From Bradyrhizobium sp. U87765 SZCCT0048 (GTDB taxonomy: Bacteria > Pseudomonadota > Alphaproteobacteria > Rhizobiales > Xanthobacteraceae), in assembly GCF_018131225.1 (NCBI RefSeq), contig NZ_JAFCMM010000005.1:186001-250000 (forward strand): DNA of 64,000 bases, in the 5' to 3' direction. The position numbers and the translations under genes are program-made. The stretch's first letter is position 1. Each line of letters starts with the position of its first letter. Shown here piece after piece: positions 25,953-34,700 of this stretch. The notes under the pieces are model-generated. The model was not told the origin of the DNA and did no database searches. It saw only the letters and a program-made list of their open reading frames with translations.

Positions 25953-26828
25953 TCAGGCGGTGGGGCCGGCCGCCTTGTACCAGTCGTGGATCTGCTCGCC
26001 GGTGCGGAAGATCACGCCCGGCTTGCCGGCGATGTACTGCAGCGCCTCGCGGAAGTAGCGCAGACGGTGCGGCGCGCCCATGATGTAGGGATGCACCACC
26101 AGCGCCATGACGCGCGCCGAGGTTGCCGCGTCGGCATAGAGCTGCTCGAACTGGTCGATGGCGCGGTCGCGATACTCCGACGCCTTGTGATGCTGGATCA
26201 GCATCATCGCGACGTCGTTGCACTCCTGGGTGTAGGGCACGTTGACGATCGGTCCGCCGCGCGTTTTCAGCACCACGGGCTGGTCGTCCAGCACCCAGTC
26301 GCAGACATAGTCGTAGCCTTCTTCGACCAGGATGTCCGGCGTCTCCCAGGTCTCCGTGAGGCCGGGGCCGAGCCAGCCGCGCGGGCGGCGGCCGACATAG
26401 TCGGCGATGGCCTTCGTCGTCCTGGCGATGTCCTCGCGCTCGTTCTCGACCTTCTGCATGTTCTTCTGGGTGAAGCCGTGGCCGATGAACTCCCAGTCGC
26501 GCTCGCGCGCGGCGCGGGCGATGGGCTCGTAAGTCCCGATCGCCGAGCCGTTGATGGCGAGCACGGCCTTGATCTTCAGCGTGTCCAGCACCTCCAGCAT
26601 GCGCCAGAAGCCGACGCGGTTGCCGTACTCGTGCCAGGCCCAGTTGGGAATGTCCGGGCTCGGTGAGCCGCCGGCCGGCGGCGTCAGCACGGTGCGCGGC
26701 ATCGGCTGGCGCGCGTCCCACTCCTCCACATTGACGATCACCCACACCGCGAGGCGGGCGCCGTCCGGCAGCGTCAGCTTCGGCCGCTCGCTGATCGGGG
26801 AATACGACAGGCGTTCGGTGGGCAGCAT
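25953..26828 (-). CDS. Polysaccharide deacetylase-fold hydrolase (PuuE/allantoinase-like)
   Basis: 291 residues with NodB-homology topology. VWVIVNVEEWD is the first-strand motif (Asp/Glu pair), GHGFTQKNMQ holds the metal-region His in the place of the HSxxH motif, and RGWLGPGLTETWETPDILVEEGYDYVCDWVLDDQPV is the conserved arginine/proline segment of the cluster that contains the metal-independent allantoinase PuuE. It is more likely a hydrolase of cyclic amides or ureides, or of N-acyl substrates, than of polysaccharide, since it has no signal peptide. Only 2 bp separate it from the FAH-family gene. Confidence 0.8.
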   Translation of the reverse strand: MLPTERLSYSPISERPKLTLPDGARLAVWVIVNVEEWDARQPMPRTVLTPPAGGSPSPDIPNWAWHEYGNRVGFWRMLEVLDTLKIKAVLAINGSAIGTYEPIARAARERDWEFIGHGFTQKNMQKVENEREDIARTTKAIADYVGRRPRGWLGPGLTETWETPDILVEEGYDYVCDWVLDDQPVVLKTRGGPIVNVPYTQECNDVAMMLIQHHKASEYRDRAIDQFEQLYADAATSARVMALVVHPYIMGAPHRLRYFREALQYIAGKPGVIFRTGEQIHDWYKAAGPTA

Positions 26829-26830
26829 GC

Positions 26831-27535
26831 TCAGGCCTCCTTCTCACCGACGGTGAAGTTGATCTCGCCGAGGCCGTCGATGGCGCCGACCATGCGGTCT
26901 CCGGGCACCAGCGGGCCGACGCCGGCGGGCGTGCCGGTGAAGATCAGGTCGCCGCTGCCCAGCGTATAGTGCTGCGACAGGTTGGCGACGATTTCAGCGA
27001 CATTCCAGATCATGTGGCCGATGTCGCCGCGCTGGCGCACCGTGCCGTTGACCGCGAGGGTGATCGCGCCGGCCGTGATGTGGCCGACCGCGCTCGCCGG
27101 ATAGATCGGGCCGCACGGCGCGGAGTGATCGAACGACTTGCCGATTTCCCAGGGCTGGCCGGAGGCGCGGGCGTCGCGCTGGCGATCGCGGCGGGTCATG
27201 TCGAGGCCGACCGCATAGCCGGCGACATGGTCGAGCGCCTGGGCCAGCGGGATGCGCGCGCCGCCACGGCCGATGGCGACGACCAGTTCGATCTCGTGCT
27301 GGTAGTCTTCGGTAAGCGGCGGGTAGGGCAGCGTCGCGCCATCCTGCATGATGCTGTCGGCGGGCTTCTGGAAGAAGAACGGCGGATCGCGCTCGTCGCC
27401 TTCCTTCATTTCGCGGATGTGGTCGACGTAGTTGCGGCCGACGCAATAGACGCGGCGCACGCCGAAGAAGGTGTCCGTGCCGGCGATCGGCAGGGCGATG
27501 GTCGAGATCTCGTGCGTGATGCGGGATGCGAGCAT
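26831..27535 (-). CDS. Fumarylacetoacetate hydrolase-family protein (fumarylpyruvate/acylpyruvate hydrolase-like)
   Basis: 234 residues, the length of short acylpyruvase-type FAH members. RVYCVGRNYVDH is the N-terminal signature; the metal ligands are the Glu pair in YQHEIELVVAIG and the Asp in GYAVGLDMTRRD; the end of the fold has LIFTGTPAGVGPL. First gene of the minus-strand unit; its start lies 230 bp from the divergent GntR gene. C-C hydrolysis of a fumaryl- or acyl-pyruvate, as in gentisate breakdown, is possible and would fit the aryl-CoA module at 418-3690, but the distance makes this only a suggestion. Confidence 0.85.
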   Translation of the reverse strand: MLASRITHEISTIALPIAGTDTFFGVRRVYCVGRNYVDHIREMKEGDERDPPFFFQKPADSIMQDGATLPYPPLTEDYQHEIELVVAIGRGGARIPLAQALDHVAGYAVGLDMTRRDRQRDARASGQPWEIGKSFDHSAPCGPIYPASAVGHITAGAITLAVNGTVRQRGDIGHMIWNVAEIVANLSQHYTLGSGDLIFTGTPAGVGPLVPGDRMVGAIDGLGEINFTVGEKEA

Positions 27536-27602
27536 CCGGCTGTCCTCCCTTGAGCCAAAGAGCTGCTGGCTGGGTGTGCCAGCTCATGGGCCCATAAAAT
27601 GA

Positions 27603-27745
27603 GTACACTTGATCGTTGTCAATGATAAAATGTGTACACTTTTGCCGCAATCGGCGGCGCTGATCGCCCGACGAGGCGGCAAAGCCCTGAATTCCGCCGG
27701 ATTTCCTGCCCATTCGACAGGCCATTCGAATCGAAATATGTACAC
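27603..27745. promoter_or_regulatory. Three GTACAC operator-like sites between divergent FAH-family and GntR genes
   Basis: GTACAC occurs at 27603-27608, 27634-27639 and 27740-27745, with similar flanks (AAAATGAGTACACTT, AAAATGTGTACACTTTT, AATATGTACACACTT). The first two are 31 bp apart, three DNA turns, on the same face of the helix; the third lies just upstream of the regulator's start codon. The surrounding DNA is AT-rich. FCD-type GntR dimers bind short GT/AC-rich dyads, so these are good candidates for repression of both the hydrolase unit and the regulator itself. Confidence 0.65.
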
Positions 27746-27764
27746 ACTTGTTCAGGAAGCCCGC

Positions 27765-28484
27765 ATGAGCGAGACCGTCATCAGCCCCGCCAGCTCCCCG
27801 CGCAGCGCGTCGACCCAGTCGCGCCTGCTTGCCGAGCGGCTGCGCCAGGCGCTGCTCGACGGTGCGTTTCCCGCCGGCAGCCGGCTCAACGAGGTGCATC
27901 TCGCCCGCACCCTCGAAGTGTCGCGCACGCCGCTGCGCGCCGCGCTGCAGACGCTCGCCGGCGAGGGGCTGCTGCACCACACGCCGAACCGCGGCTTCAC
28001 GGTGCCCGAGCAGTCGCTGTCGGCGATCGTCGATGCCTACGAGATGCGCGCGCTCGCCGAAGGGCTTGCCGCGCGCCTCGCCGCCGAGCGAGGTCTCTCC
28101 GACGCACTGCGCCAGCGCATGGAGGACGCGCTTGCGGATGGCGACCGCGCGCTCGCGCCGGAGACCGCCGATGATGCGCGGCGCGGCCTTTATGCCGAGG
28201 CCAACGCCGCCTTCCATGCGGTGATCCACGAGGCGGCGCAGTCGCAACTCGTGCGCGACGTGCTGCGCATCTGCCAGCGCGTGCCCCAGACCTCCGCCCA
28301 CAACATCGTGGCGTTCGATCTCGACGACGTGCGCCAGCGCCATGCCGCGCACCGCCAGATCTATGAAGCGATCATCTGCCGCGAGCCGCGCGAGGCCGAA
28401 CGGCTGATGCGCCAGCACGTGCTCGCGGTGAAGCTGTCGATGGCGCGCTGGTTCGGCCAGCAGCGCGCGGGCGATGCGAACTAG
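27765..28484 (+). CDS. GntR-family (FadR/FCD) transcriptional regulator
   Basis: 239 residues. Winged helix: LAERLRQALLDGAFPAGSRLNEVHLARTLEVSRTPLRAALQTLAGEGLLHHTPNRGFTV, about 21-80. The C-terminal FCD domain has the metal-binding pattern MRALAEGLAARLAAE, NAAFHAVIHEAA and HAAHRQIYEAII with His residues spaced as in FadR-like FCD proteins, suggesting a metal and a carboxylate ligand. ATG at 27765 has AGGAAG 8 bp before; ATGs at 27738 and 27609 in frame are alternatives that would put the operator inside the coding region. Probably represses the divergent hydrolase/MFS genes. Confidence 0.88.
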   Translation: MSETVISPASSPRSASTQSRLLAERLRQALLDGAFPAGSRLNEVHLARTLEVSRTPLRAALQTLAGEGLLHHTPNRGFTVPEQSLSAIVDAYEMRALAEGLAARLAAERGLSDALRQRMEDALADGDRALAPETADDARRGLYAEANAAFHAVIHEAAQSQLVRDVLRICQRVPQTSAHNIVAFDLDDVRQRHAAHRQIYEAIICREPREAERLMRQHVLAVKLSMARWFGQQRAGDAN

Positions 28485-28666
28485 GGCTGTTGCTCGTCAA
28501 CGTTCGTCGATGGCGGGGCGCCCCGACACCGTGTCGTCGGGTGGGGATGACGACACGCGTGCCGTCAACGACCTGCCTTCATTCGCTTCACGTCAATCAG
28601 GCCATCGCAGAGCCTTGGTGAGCCCGCATCCCGGCAGACCTGCAAAGCAGCGAACCCCTGAGGCCG

Positions 28667-28960
28667 TCAAATCACTCTTGGAGCAGCCAGGGCTGGATCG
28701 AGGACGCGCGTGACGCGATGAACCTTGATCCCGCTGTCGATGCCGGCGTTCGCCATGTAGTGGGCGATGACGTTTTCGTCTTCGACAACGACGAGGCCGA
28801 ACAGCTTGCGGTCATCCGTCGCGTAGGTGCACAGCCAGTGCATCTTTCCGGCGGTGGCCGTAATGGCATCCAGCGCGATGCGCGCATGGCGGCTCGCCTG
28901 GGCGTCGTCGAGAGGATCGAAGCCCGGTGGCATGTCCCGTTCCAGCAGCAGCTTGATCAT
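28667..28960 (-). CDS. DUF4242-like small protein
   Basis: 97 residues from the ATG at 28958-28960, which follows GGAGCGG. IKLLLERDMPPGFDPLD opens the fold, and HWLCTYATDDRKLFGLVVVEDENVIAHYMANAGI gives the ferredoxin-like alpha+beta pattern of DUF4242/nickel-binding-protein-like families (His, Cys, Asp and a His-Tyr pair are kept). Function is not established; cytoplasmic. An upstream in-frame ATG at 28993 would lengthen it by 11 residues. It is convergent with the GntR gene. The 182 bp between them show no repeat or gene. Confidence 0.65.
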   Translation of the reverse strand: MIKLLLERDMPPGFDPLDDAQASRHARIALDAITATAGKMHWLCTYATDDRKLFGLVVVEDENVIAHYMANAGIDSGIKVHRVTRVLDPALAAPRVI

Positions 28961-29154
28961 CGACCGCTCCCTGTACGACGCGTGGAGCGGCAAGTGTAGT
29001 CACAGCGTGACCAAATACAAAGAGCGTCGGGATCGTCGTGGTTGTGCTGTGCCGCATTGACAGCGGCGGCGTTGTCGTCGCTATCTGCGGCTCCACGCAG
29101 GAGAGGCGCTCGGCGCGCATGGACGGGGATCGCCGCAAACGAAGTGACGGGCGC

Positions 29155-29814
29155 ATGACGGCGTGGGCGCTGTTGCGTTCGCGGGCATGGCGCGCGGCAC
29201 TCGTCGCGCTGCTTCTGGCGACAATGCCGCTCGCAGCCGTGGCGCAGACCGCGCCGGCGCCAGCGGTGATCGACTACGACATTCCCGCCGAGGATCTCGC
29301 CCGCGCCCTCAACGCCTATGCGGCGGCGAGCGGTTTGCAGGTGCTGTATGAGAGTGCCCTGGCCGCAGGCCGCCGCTCGGCTGCCGTGAAAGGGCGGATG
29401 ACGCCGGAGGCCGCGCTGGCGCAGTTGCTTGCCGGCAGCGGACTGGTCGGGCGCCGCACCGATACCGACGCCATCACGCTGTTCGCCGAACGGCGCGAGG
29501 CGGCGACGCCCGCTGCGCCGCCGCCGGATCCGCGTTTTCTCGGCGCGTTGCAGGGGGCTGTGCTCGGCGCACTGTGCGGCGCTGAGGAGACGCGCCCGGG
29601 CGCCTATCGTGCCGCGCTGCAGCTGTGGATCACGCCGGCCGGCGCGATTGCGCGCGCGGCGCTGCTGAGTTCGACCGGCGACGTGCGGCGTGACGCGGCG
29701 TTGCAGCGCCTGCTGCCGGGAACGGTGGTCGGTGCGCCGCCGCAGGGCCTCGGCCAGCCTGTCACTCTTGTCATCGGCCCGCGCGCGGGCGGCGCGCGGC
29801 CGGAGTGCGGGTAG
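29155..29814 (+). CDS. Secreted STN-domain protein with TonB-C-like end
   Basis: 219 residues. A signal peptide (AALVALLLATMPLAAVAQ) ends near residue 31. Residues about 38-92 are a secretin/TonB short N-terminal (STN) domain: YDIPAEDLARALNAYAAASG, VLYESALAAGR, LAQLLAGSGL. After a Pro-rich linker, GAYRAALQLWITPAGAIARAALLSSTGD ... PVTLVIGPR resembles a TonB C-terminal domain. In FecA-type signalling the STN domain is part of the outer-membrane receptor; here it is a free periplasmic protein next to a sigma factor and FecR, so it may be the signal-passing partner of FecR. An ATG at 29119 is an alternative start. Confidence 0.7.
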   Translation: MTAWALLRSRAWRAALVALLLATMPLAAVAQTAPAPAVIDYDIPAEDLARALNAYAAASGLQVLYESALAAGRRSAAVKGRMTPEAALAQLLAGSGLVGRRTDTDAITLFAERREAATPAAPPPDPRFLGALQGAVLGALCGAEETRPGAYRAALQLWITPAGAIARAALLSSTGDVRRDAALQRLLPGTVVGAPPQGLGQPVTLVIGPRAGGARPECG

Positions 29815-29837
29815 GCGGATGCCGGTGTAGTCGATCT

Positions 29838-29856
29838 GTTACATTTGCCCGTTACA
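29838..29856. promoter_or_regulatory. Direct GTTACA pair upstream of the sigma-factor gene
   Basis: GTTACA at 29838-29843 and again at 29851-29856 (13-bp period), followed by TTCACAATT, in the 136-bp gap before the ECF sigma gene. The locally AT-rich stretch could be an autoregulated promoter. Suggestive only. Confidence 0.35.
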
Positions 29857-29950
29857 AGCCCTTCACAATTCCGGCCCGCGTGGTGCGCCCGGCGACAGGC
29901 GTCGCGCGGCGGCCGGATGGTGGGCGGCCGTTCGAAACGCAGTCACTCCG

Positions 29951-30568
29951 ATGGGACCAACGAGCTGGGCGGCGCTGCGTGACCTCATCAGCGAGCGCTA
30001 CGACGAGCTGAAGGCGCGGCTGACGCGCCGCCTCGGCTCCGAAGAGCTTGCCCGCGAAAGCCTCAACGAGACCTGGCTGCGGCTCAACCGGCCGAACGAC
30101 GCCGGCACGGTCGACAGCCCGACCGGCTATGTCATGCGCATGGCGGTCAATGTCGCGACCGATCATCGCCGGGCCGAGAGCCGCCGTGCCCGCCGCGCCG
30201 ACGTCACCGCCGCGCTCGAGATTGCCGATCCCGCGCCCGATCCGGCGCGCGAGGTCGAGGCGCGCCAGCAGCTCGACGCCCTGCGCCGGGCGCTTGCGGC
30301 GCTGCCGCCGCGGACCCGCGACATCCTGATCGCGGCGCGGCTGGAAGGGCGGCCGCAGCAGGAGATCGCTGACCGTTACGGCATCTCGCCGCGCATGGTG
30401 CGCATCGAGCTGCGGCGCGCGCTCGATTATTGCGAGGCCGAGCTTGAAGAAAATGCGACAGAGGGGTTCCTGTTGGGGGCCTCTGAAACGTCTATAGAGA
30501 AGGCGCCTGGTGATCGGACTTCCGATTCCCGGCGCGCCGGTCCGTCCGCTGGGGACGGAGACGCGTGA
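29951..30568 (+). CDS. ECF sigma factor, FecI-like
   Basis: 205 residues. Region 2: SERYDELKARLTRRLGSEELARESLNETWLRL, PTGYVMRMAVNVATDHRRAESRR; region 4: LPPRTRDILIAARLEGRPQQEIADRYGISPRMVRIELRRALDYCEAEL, a helix-turn-helix. The C-terminal tail of about 40 residues is unstructured. No signal peptide; cytoplasmic. Its stop is followed one base later by the start of the FecR-like gene, so sigma and anti-sigma are made together. The likely targets are the giant exoprotein gene and the operon itself. Confidence 0.9.
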   Translation: MGPTSWAALRDLISERYDELKARLTRRLGSEELARESLNETWLRLNRPNDAGTVDSPTGYVMRMAVNVATDHRRAESRRARRADVTAALEIADPAPDPAREVEARQQLDALRRALAALPPRTRDILIAARLEGRPQQEIADRYGISPRMVRIELRRALDYCEAELEENATEGFLLGASETSIEKAPGDRTSDSRRAGPSAGDGDA

Positions 30569-30569
30569 G

Positions 30570-31571
30570 ATGGCCCCGATCATGACCATGGACGAACAGC
30601 ACGGATCGGCAGGCCCGGCGCGCGAAGCGCCGGACGACGCCGTGCGCCGCGAGGCCAAGGACTGGGTGGTGCATCTGGCGACGGGAAGCGTGACGACCGC
30701 CGACCTGCAGGCCCTCGCGCAGTGGCGCGCGCGCAGCGCCGCCCACGACAGGGCCTATGCGCAGGCGTGCCGGCTGTGGGGCCAGATCGAGGCGCCGCTG
30801 CGCGCGCTCGCGCCGGCGACAGCGGCACCGCGGGTGTCGCGACCGGCGCGTGCGGTGCTCGGCCGTCGCGCCTTCCTCGGCGGGGCGCTCGCGGCATCGG
30901 CCGCGGCTGTCGCCGGCGTCGCGCTGGTGCGTCCGCCGCTGGAGATGTGGCCCTCGCTCGATGCGCTCGCGGCCGACTATCACACCGGCACCGGCGAGCA
31001 GCGCCGCGTCGCGGTCGCGGATGCCGCCGCGATCGAGATGAACACCCGTACCAGCCTCAATGTCGGCGGCGCCGACACGGTCGAGCTGATCAGCGGCGAG
31101 GCGGCGGTGTCGGCCTATGCGCGGCCGGTGGTGGTGCGCGCCGCTGCCGGGCGCATCTCGGCGAGCGAGGCGCAGTTCACCGTGCGCTGCAACGGCGCGC
31201 AGGTGCGCGTCACCGGTCTCGCCGGGCAGGTCGAGGTGACGTGCGCGGCGCGGCGCGCCGTCATCGGCGCCGGCCAGCAGATCGTCTACGCAGGCGGCGA
31301 TCTCAGCCAGATCGCGGCGGTCAATCCGGAGATCGTCGCCGGCTGGCGCGACGGCCTGCTGATCTTCCAGGACGAGCCACTGGCGCGGGTGATCGAGGAG
31401 GTCAACCGCTATCGTCCCGGGCGCATCGTGCTGATGAACACCGCGCTCGGCGAACGGCGGATCACCGCGCGCTTCAAGTTGGCACGGCTCGATGCGGTGC
31501 TGACCCAGTTTCGCGAGGCGTTCGGCGCCCGCGTCACGCCGCTCGGCGGCGGATTCGTGGTGCTGACCTGA
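30570..31571 (+). CDS. FecR-family anti-sigma / signal-transducing membrane protein
   Basis: 333 residues. The N-terminal cytoplasmic domain has the FecR_N pattern AKDWVVHLATGSVTTADLQALAQWRARSAAHDRAY. A basic GRRAFLGG precedes one membrane segment (about residues 112-132). The periplasmic FecR domain follows: YHTGTGEQRRVAVADAAAIEMNTRTSLNV, LISGEAAVS, then VRVTGLAGQVEV. C-terminal STN-like tail: DEPLARVIEEVNRYRPGRIVLMNTALGERRITARFKL. It should hold the ECF factor until a periplasmic signal arrives. Unusually, the gene after it encodes a giant adhesin and not a TonB-dependent receptor. Confidence 0.9.
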   Translation: MAPIMTMDEQHGSAGPAREAPDDAVRREAKDWVVHLATGSVTTADLQALAQWRARSAAHDRAYAQACRLWGQIEAPLRALAPATAAPRVSRPARAVLGRRAFLGGALAASAAAVAGVALVRPPLEMWPSLDALAADYHTGTGEQRRVAVADAAAIEMNTRTSLNVGGADTVELISGEAAVSAYARPVVVRAAAGRISASEAQFTVRCNGAQVRVTGLAGQVEVTCAARRAVIGAGQQIVYAGGDLSQIAAVNPEIVAGWRDGLLIFQDEPLARVIEEVNRYRPGRIVLMNTALGERRITARFKLARLDAVLTQFREAFGARVTPLGGGFVVLT

Positions 31572-31740
31572 CCGCCAGCGCTGCTGTCCTTGCGACAGTT
31601 TGACGACATCCAGCGAAAAAAGAATCCGCGATTTTCATTTCCGCTCGGTCGGAGCCCGGTCGTCCATGGACGGTCGGGGCATGCCCGACGCCCGGAGCGG
31701 TCGCGGCCATCCGGGCTTTCGCCGATCGAGAGAGTTCGTG

Positions 31741-34700
31741 ATGTCCCGCCGCACCTGCCTGTCCGCCATGTCCCTGCGCCGCGCCGGCCTGCTGGCGGGC
31801 ACCAGCCTTCTGGCGCTGCTCGTGGCGGGCATCGATCATGCGCCGGCCGCGCAACTCGGCGGCGGCGTCGGCGTGCCGCCGACGGCATATACGATGGATG
31901 CGGCGGGCATGGCGGCGCAGCAGGCGGCGGCCGCGGCCCAGCAGAGCCAGAGCGCGATGCAGCGCTCGATCCAGGCGATCCAGGCGATGCAGGGCGCCCA
32001 GGCGGCGGCGCGCGTCGCAGCCACCGCGGCGCAGCGCTCCACCACGCTGCCGCAGATCGCAGTGCCCAACGGCCTTGGCGCCGGTGGCCTGCAGGCCGCG
32101 CCCGGTGGCACGTGGACCGGCGCCGGCGCGCCGGTGCAGGGCACGAGCGGCAGCAGCACGACCGTGACCATCAACCAGACCCAGGCGCAGGCGATCCTGA
32201 CCTGGCAGAGCTTCAATGTCGGTGCGCAGACCACGGTCAACTTCAACCAGCAGTCCTCGACATGGACGGCGCTGAACCGCGTCATCGGCAATAACGGGCC
32301 GAGCGTCATCCTTGGCCAGATCAATGCGCCGGGGCAGGTGCTGGTGATCAACCAGAACGGCATCATCTTCGGCGGCGCCAGCCAGATCAATGTCGGCTCG
32401 CTAATCGCGTCCACCGCCGGTATCACCGACCAGCAGTTCCTCAGCCGCGGTATCTACTCGGCGCAGAACGGCAACACCTACCTGCCGAGCTTCACCGCGG
32501 CGGGCGGCGGCATTGTCGTCGAGAGCGGCGCACTGATCACCACCAATCCGCCGGCCGATGCGACCACGGGCGGCGGCTTTGTCGCGCTGCTCGGAAACTC
32601 TGTCAGTAATGCCGGCACCATCACCACGCCGCGCGGACAGGCGTTGCTTGCCGGCGGTGACGATTTTATCCTGCGTCCGGGCTACGGCACCAACACCAAC
32701 CAGTTTTCGACGACCAACGGCAACGAGGTTGCCCCGGTGCTCTATGCCGGCAGTGCGGGTGGCGTTGTCACCAACAGTGGCATGATCTTCGCGCAGCAGG
32801 GCGACATCACGCTGGCCGGCCGTACCCTGACACAGGACGGCGTGCTGCTGTCGACGACCTCGGTCAACCAGCGTGGCACCATTCATCTGCTGAACTCCGC
32901 AAGCGACGCCGCCGGCAGCGTCACACTGACCGGCAACAGCACGACGCTGGTCACGCCCGAGCTGTCGTCGACGGAAACCGCGCTCAACTCGCGGCGCGAC
33001 GCGCTGATCGCGGCGTCGGGCGCCAACGCGCTCGCCGCCGGCCAGTTCGACAATCTCTCGATCCTCGCCGATCGCCGGGACCAGTCGCGGATCGAGATCG
33101 TCAGCGGCGGTCTTGTCGATTTCCGCGGCGGCTCGCAGACCATGGCGCAGGGCGGCCAGATCGCCGTGTCCGCCGGCAAGCGCGTTTTCACCGAGAACGG
33201 CGCCACCCTCGATGTCTCCGGCGTGCTGGGTGTCGTGCTGCCGATGAGCGCCAACGCCATCCAGGTCAACATCCAGGGCAACGAGTTGCGCGACTCGCCG
33301 CAGAACCGCGACAGCGGCGCGCTGTTCAGCCAGAACGTCTGGATCGACGCGCGCAGCCTGACTCTGGTGCCCGCCGGCACCGGCGGCTACGCCAGCGACC
33401 GTTATTATACGTCCGGCGGCCTGCTCGAGGTTTCCGGCTATGTCGGCAACACCACCCATACCATCGGCGAGTGGAGCGCGGTCGGCGGCAGCATCACCCT
33501 CGCGGCGCCGGAGGTCGTGGCGCAGCAGGGCTCGACCTTCAACATCTCCGGCGGTTCGGTGAGCTATCAGGGCGGCTTCATGCAGCAGAGCTACGTGCTC
33601 GGCAGCGACGGCCGCGTCTACAATGTCAACACCGCGCCATCGAACCTGACCTACAGCGCGGTGGTCACCGGCTTCGTGGTGCAGCACAAGCAGGGCGGCA
33701 AGCTCGATCCCGCACTGACGGAGATCTATGCCAGTCCGTTGGGTATCGGCCGCAGCATCTGGCAGGACGGCTACACCGTCGGCCGCGATGCCGGCCAGTT
33801 GATCCTGTCGGCGCCGACCGCGGTGTTCGAGGGCACGATCCTCGCCGACGTCATCCGCAGCCAGCGCCAGATCGGCGCGCGCCCGGCCGGCGTCACCGAC
33901 GGCTACAAGCTGACGCAGACGACGGCCCCGCTTGCCGGCACGCTGGCGCTCGGCCAGTACAACGGCTTCGGCCTTGTCGGCGCCTACAATACCGACGTCA
34001 AGTTCGGCGCAGTGGCGCCGATCACCAGCGGTCTCAATACGAGCGACGTGCTGCCGACACAGCGCCAGAACACCGCCTGGTTCGACGTTGCGCCGATCAA
34101 CGACAATCTCGGTGGCCTCAATGTCGCGACCACCAACAGGATTACCGTCGACCAGGCGCTGTCGCTGACGCCGGGTGGCCAGATCACCTTCGCCGCGCCG
34201 TCGATCGCGCTCAACGCCGACGTCACGGCTCGCGGCGGCAGCGTCACGCTCGGCAACCTGATGCACGGTGTGCTGGGGGCTGGCCAGGCGGTTCAATGGT
34301 GGGCGTTGACCAGCGGCAGTGCCGTGCCGTCGGTGACGCTCGCTTCCGGCGCCACCATCGACCTGCGCGGGCTGTGGGTCGATGCGGCCGCCGATCCCAG
34401 CGACAGCGGTGATCTCGCTTTCACCAACGGCGGCAGCCTCACCGTGTCGACCACCGGCAGCATCGCGCTGGCGAAGGGCAGCCTTGTCGACGTGTCGTCG
34501 GGAGGTGGCGCTCTGCCAAACGGCCAGCTCCAGGGCGGCAGCGGCGGCAGTGTCAGCCTGATCACCAACGACTATTCCCATCTCGGCAGCGCCGACTATT
34601 TCGCGATCAACCGCACCGCACCGCTGGTGCTCGACGGCAGCTTGCGCGCCTATGGCTTCAACGGCGGCGGCAGCCTGACGCTCGCGGCGGGGCAGCAGGT

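Noticed and set aside
24622..26847. Apparent 741-residue protein joining a hydrolase-like part to an MFS transporter
   Set aside because: The upstream part is an out-of-frame reading across the deacetylase-like gene at 25953-26828, with Arg/Pro-rich nonsense sequence. The MFS gene has its own ATG and Shine-Dalgarno at 25857.
32401..34581. 726-residue minus-strand frame opposite the exoprotein
   Set aside because: Antisense frames stay open in GC-rich genes with strong third-position bias. Its product is rich in Arg/His/Asp with no motif. Similar antisense frames at 38230-39825 and 41428-43059 are rejected for the same reason.
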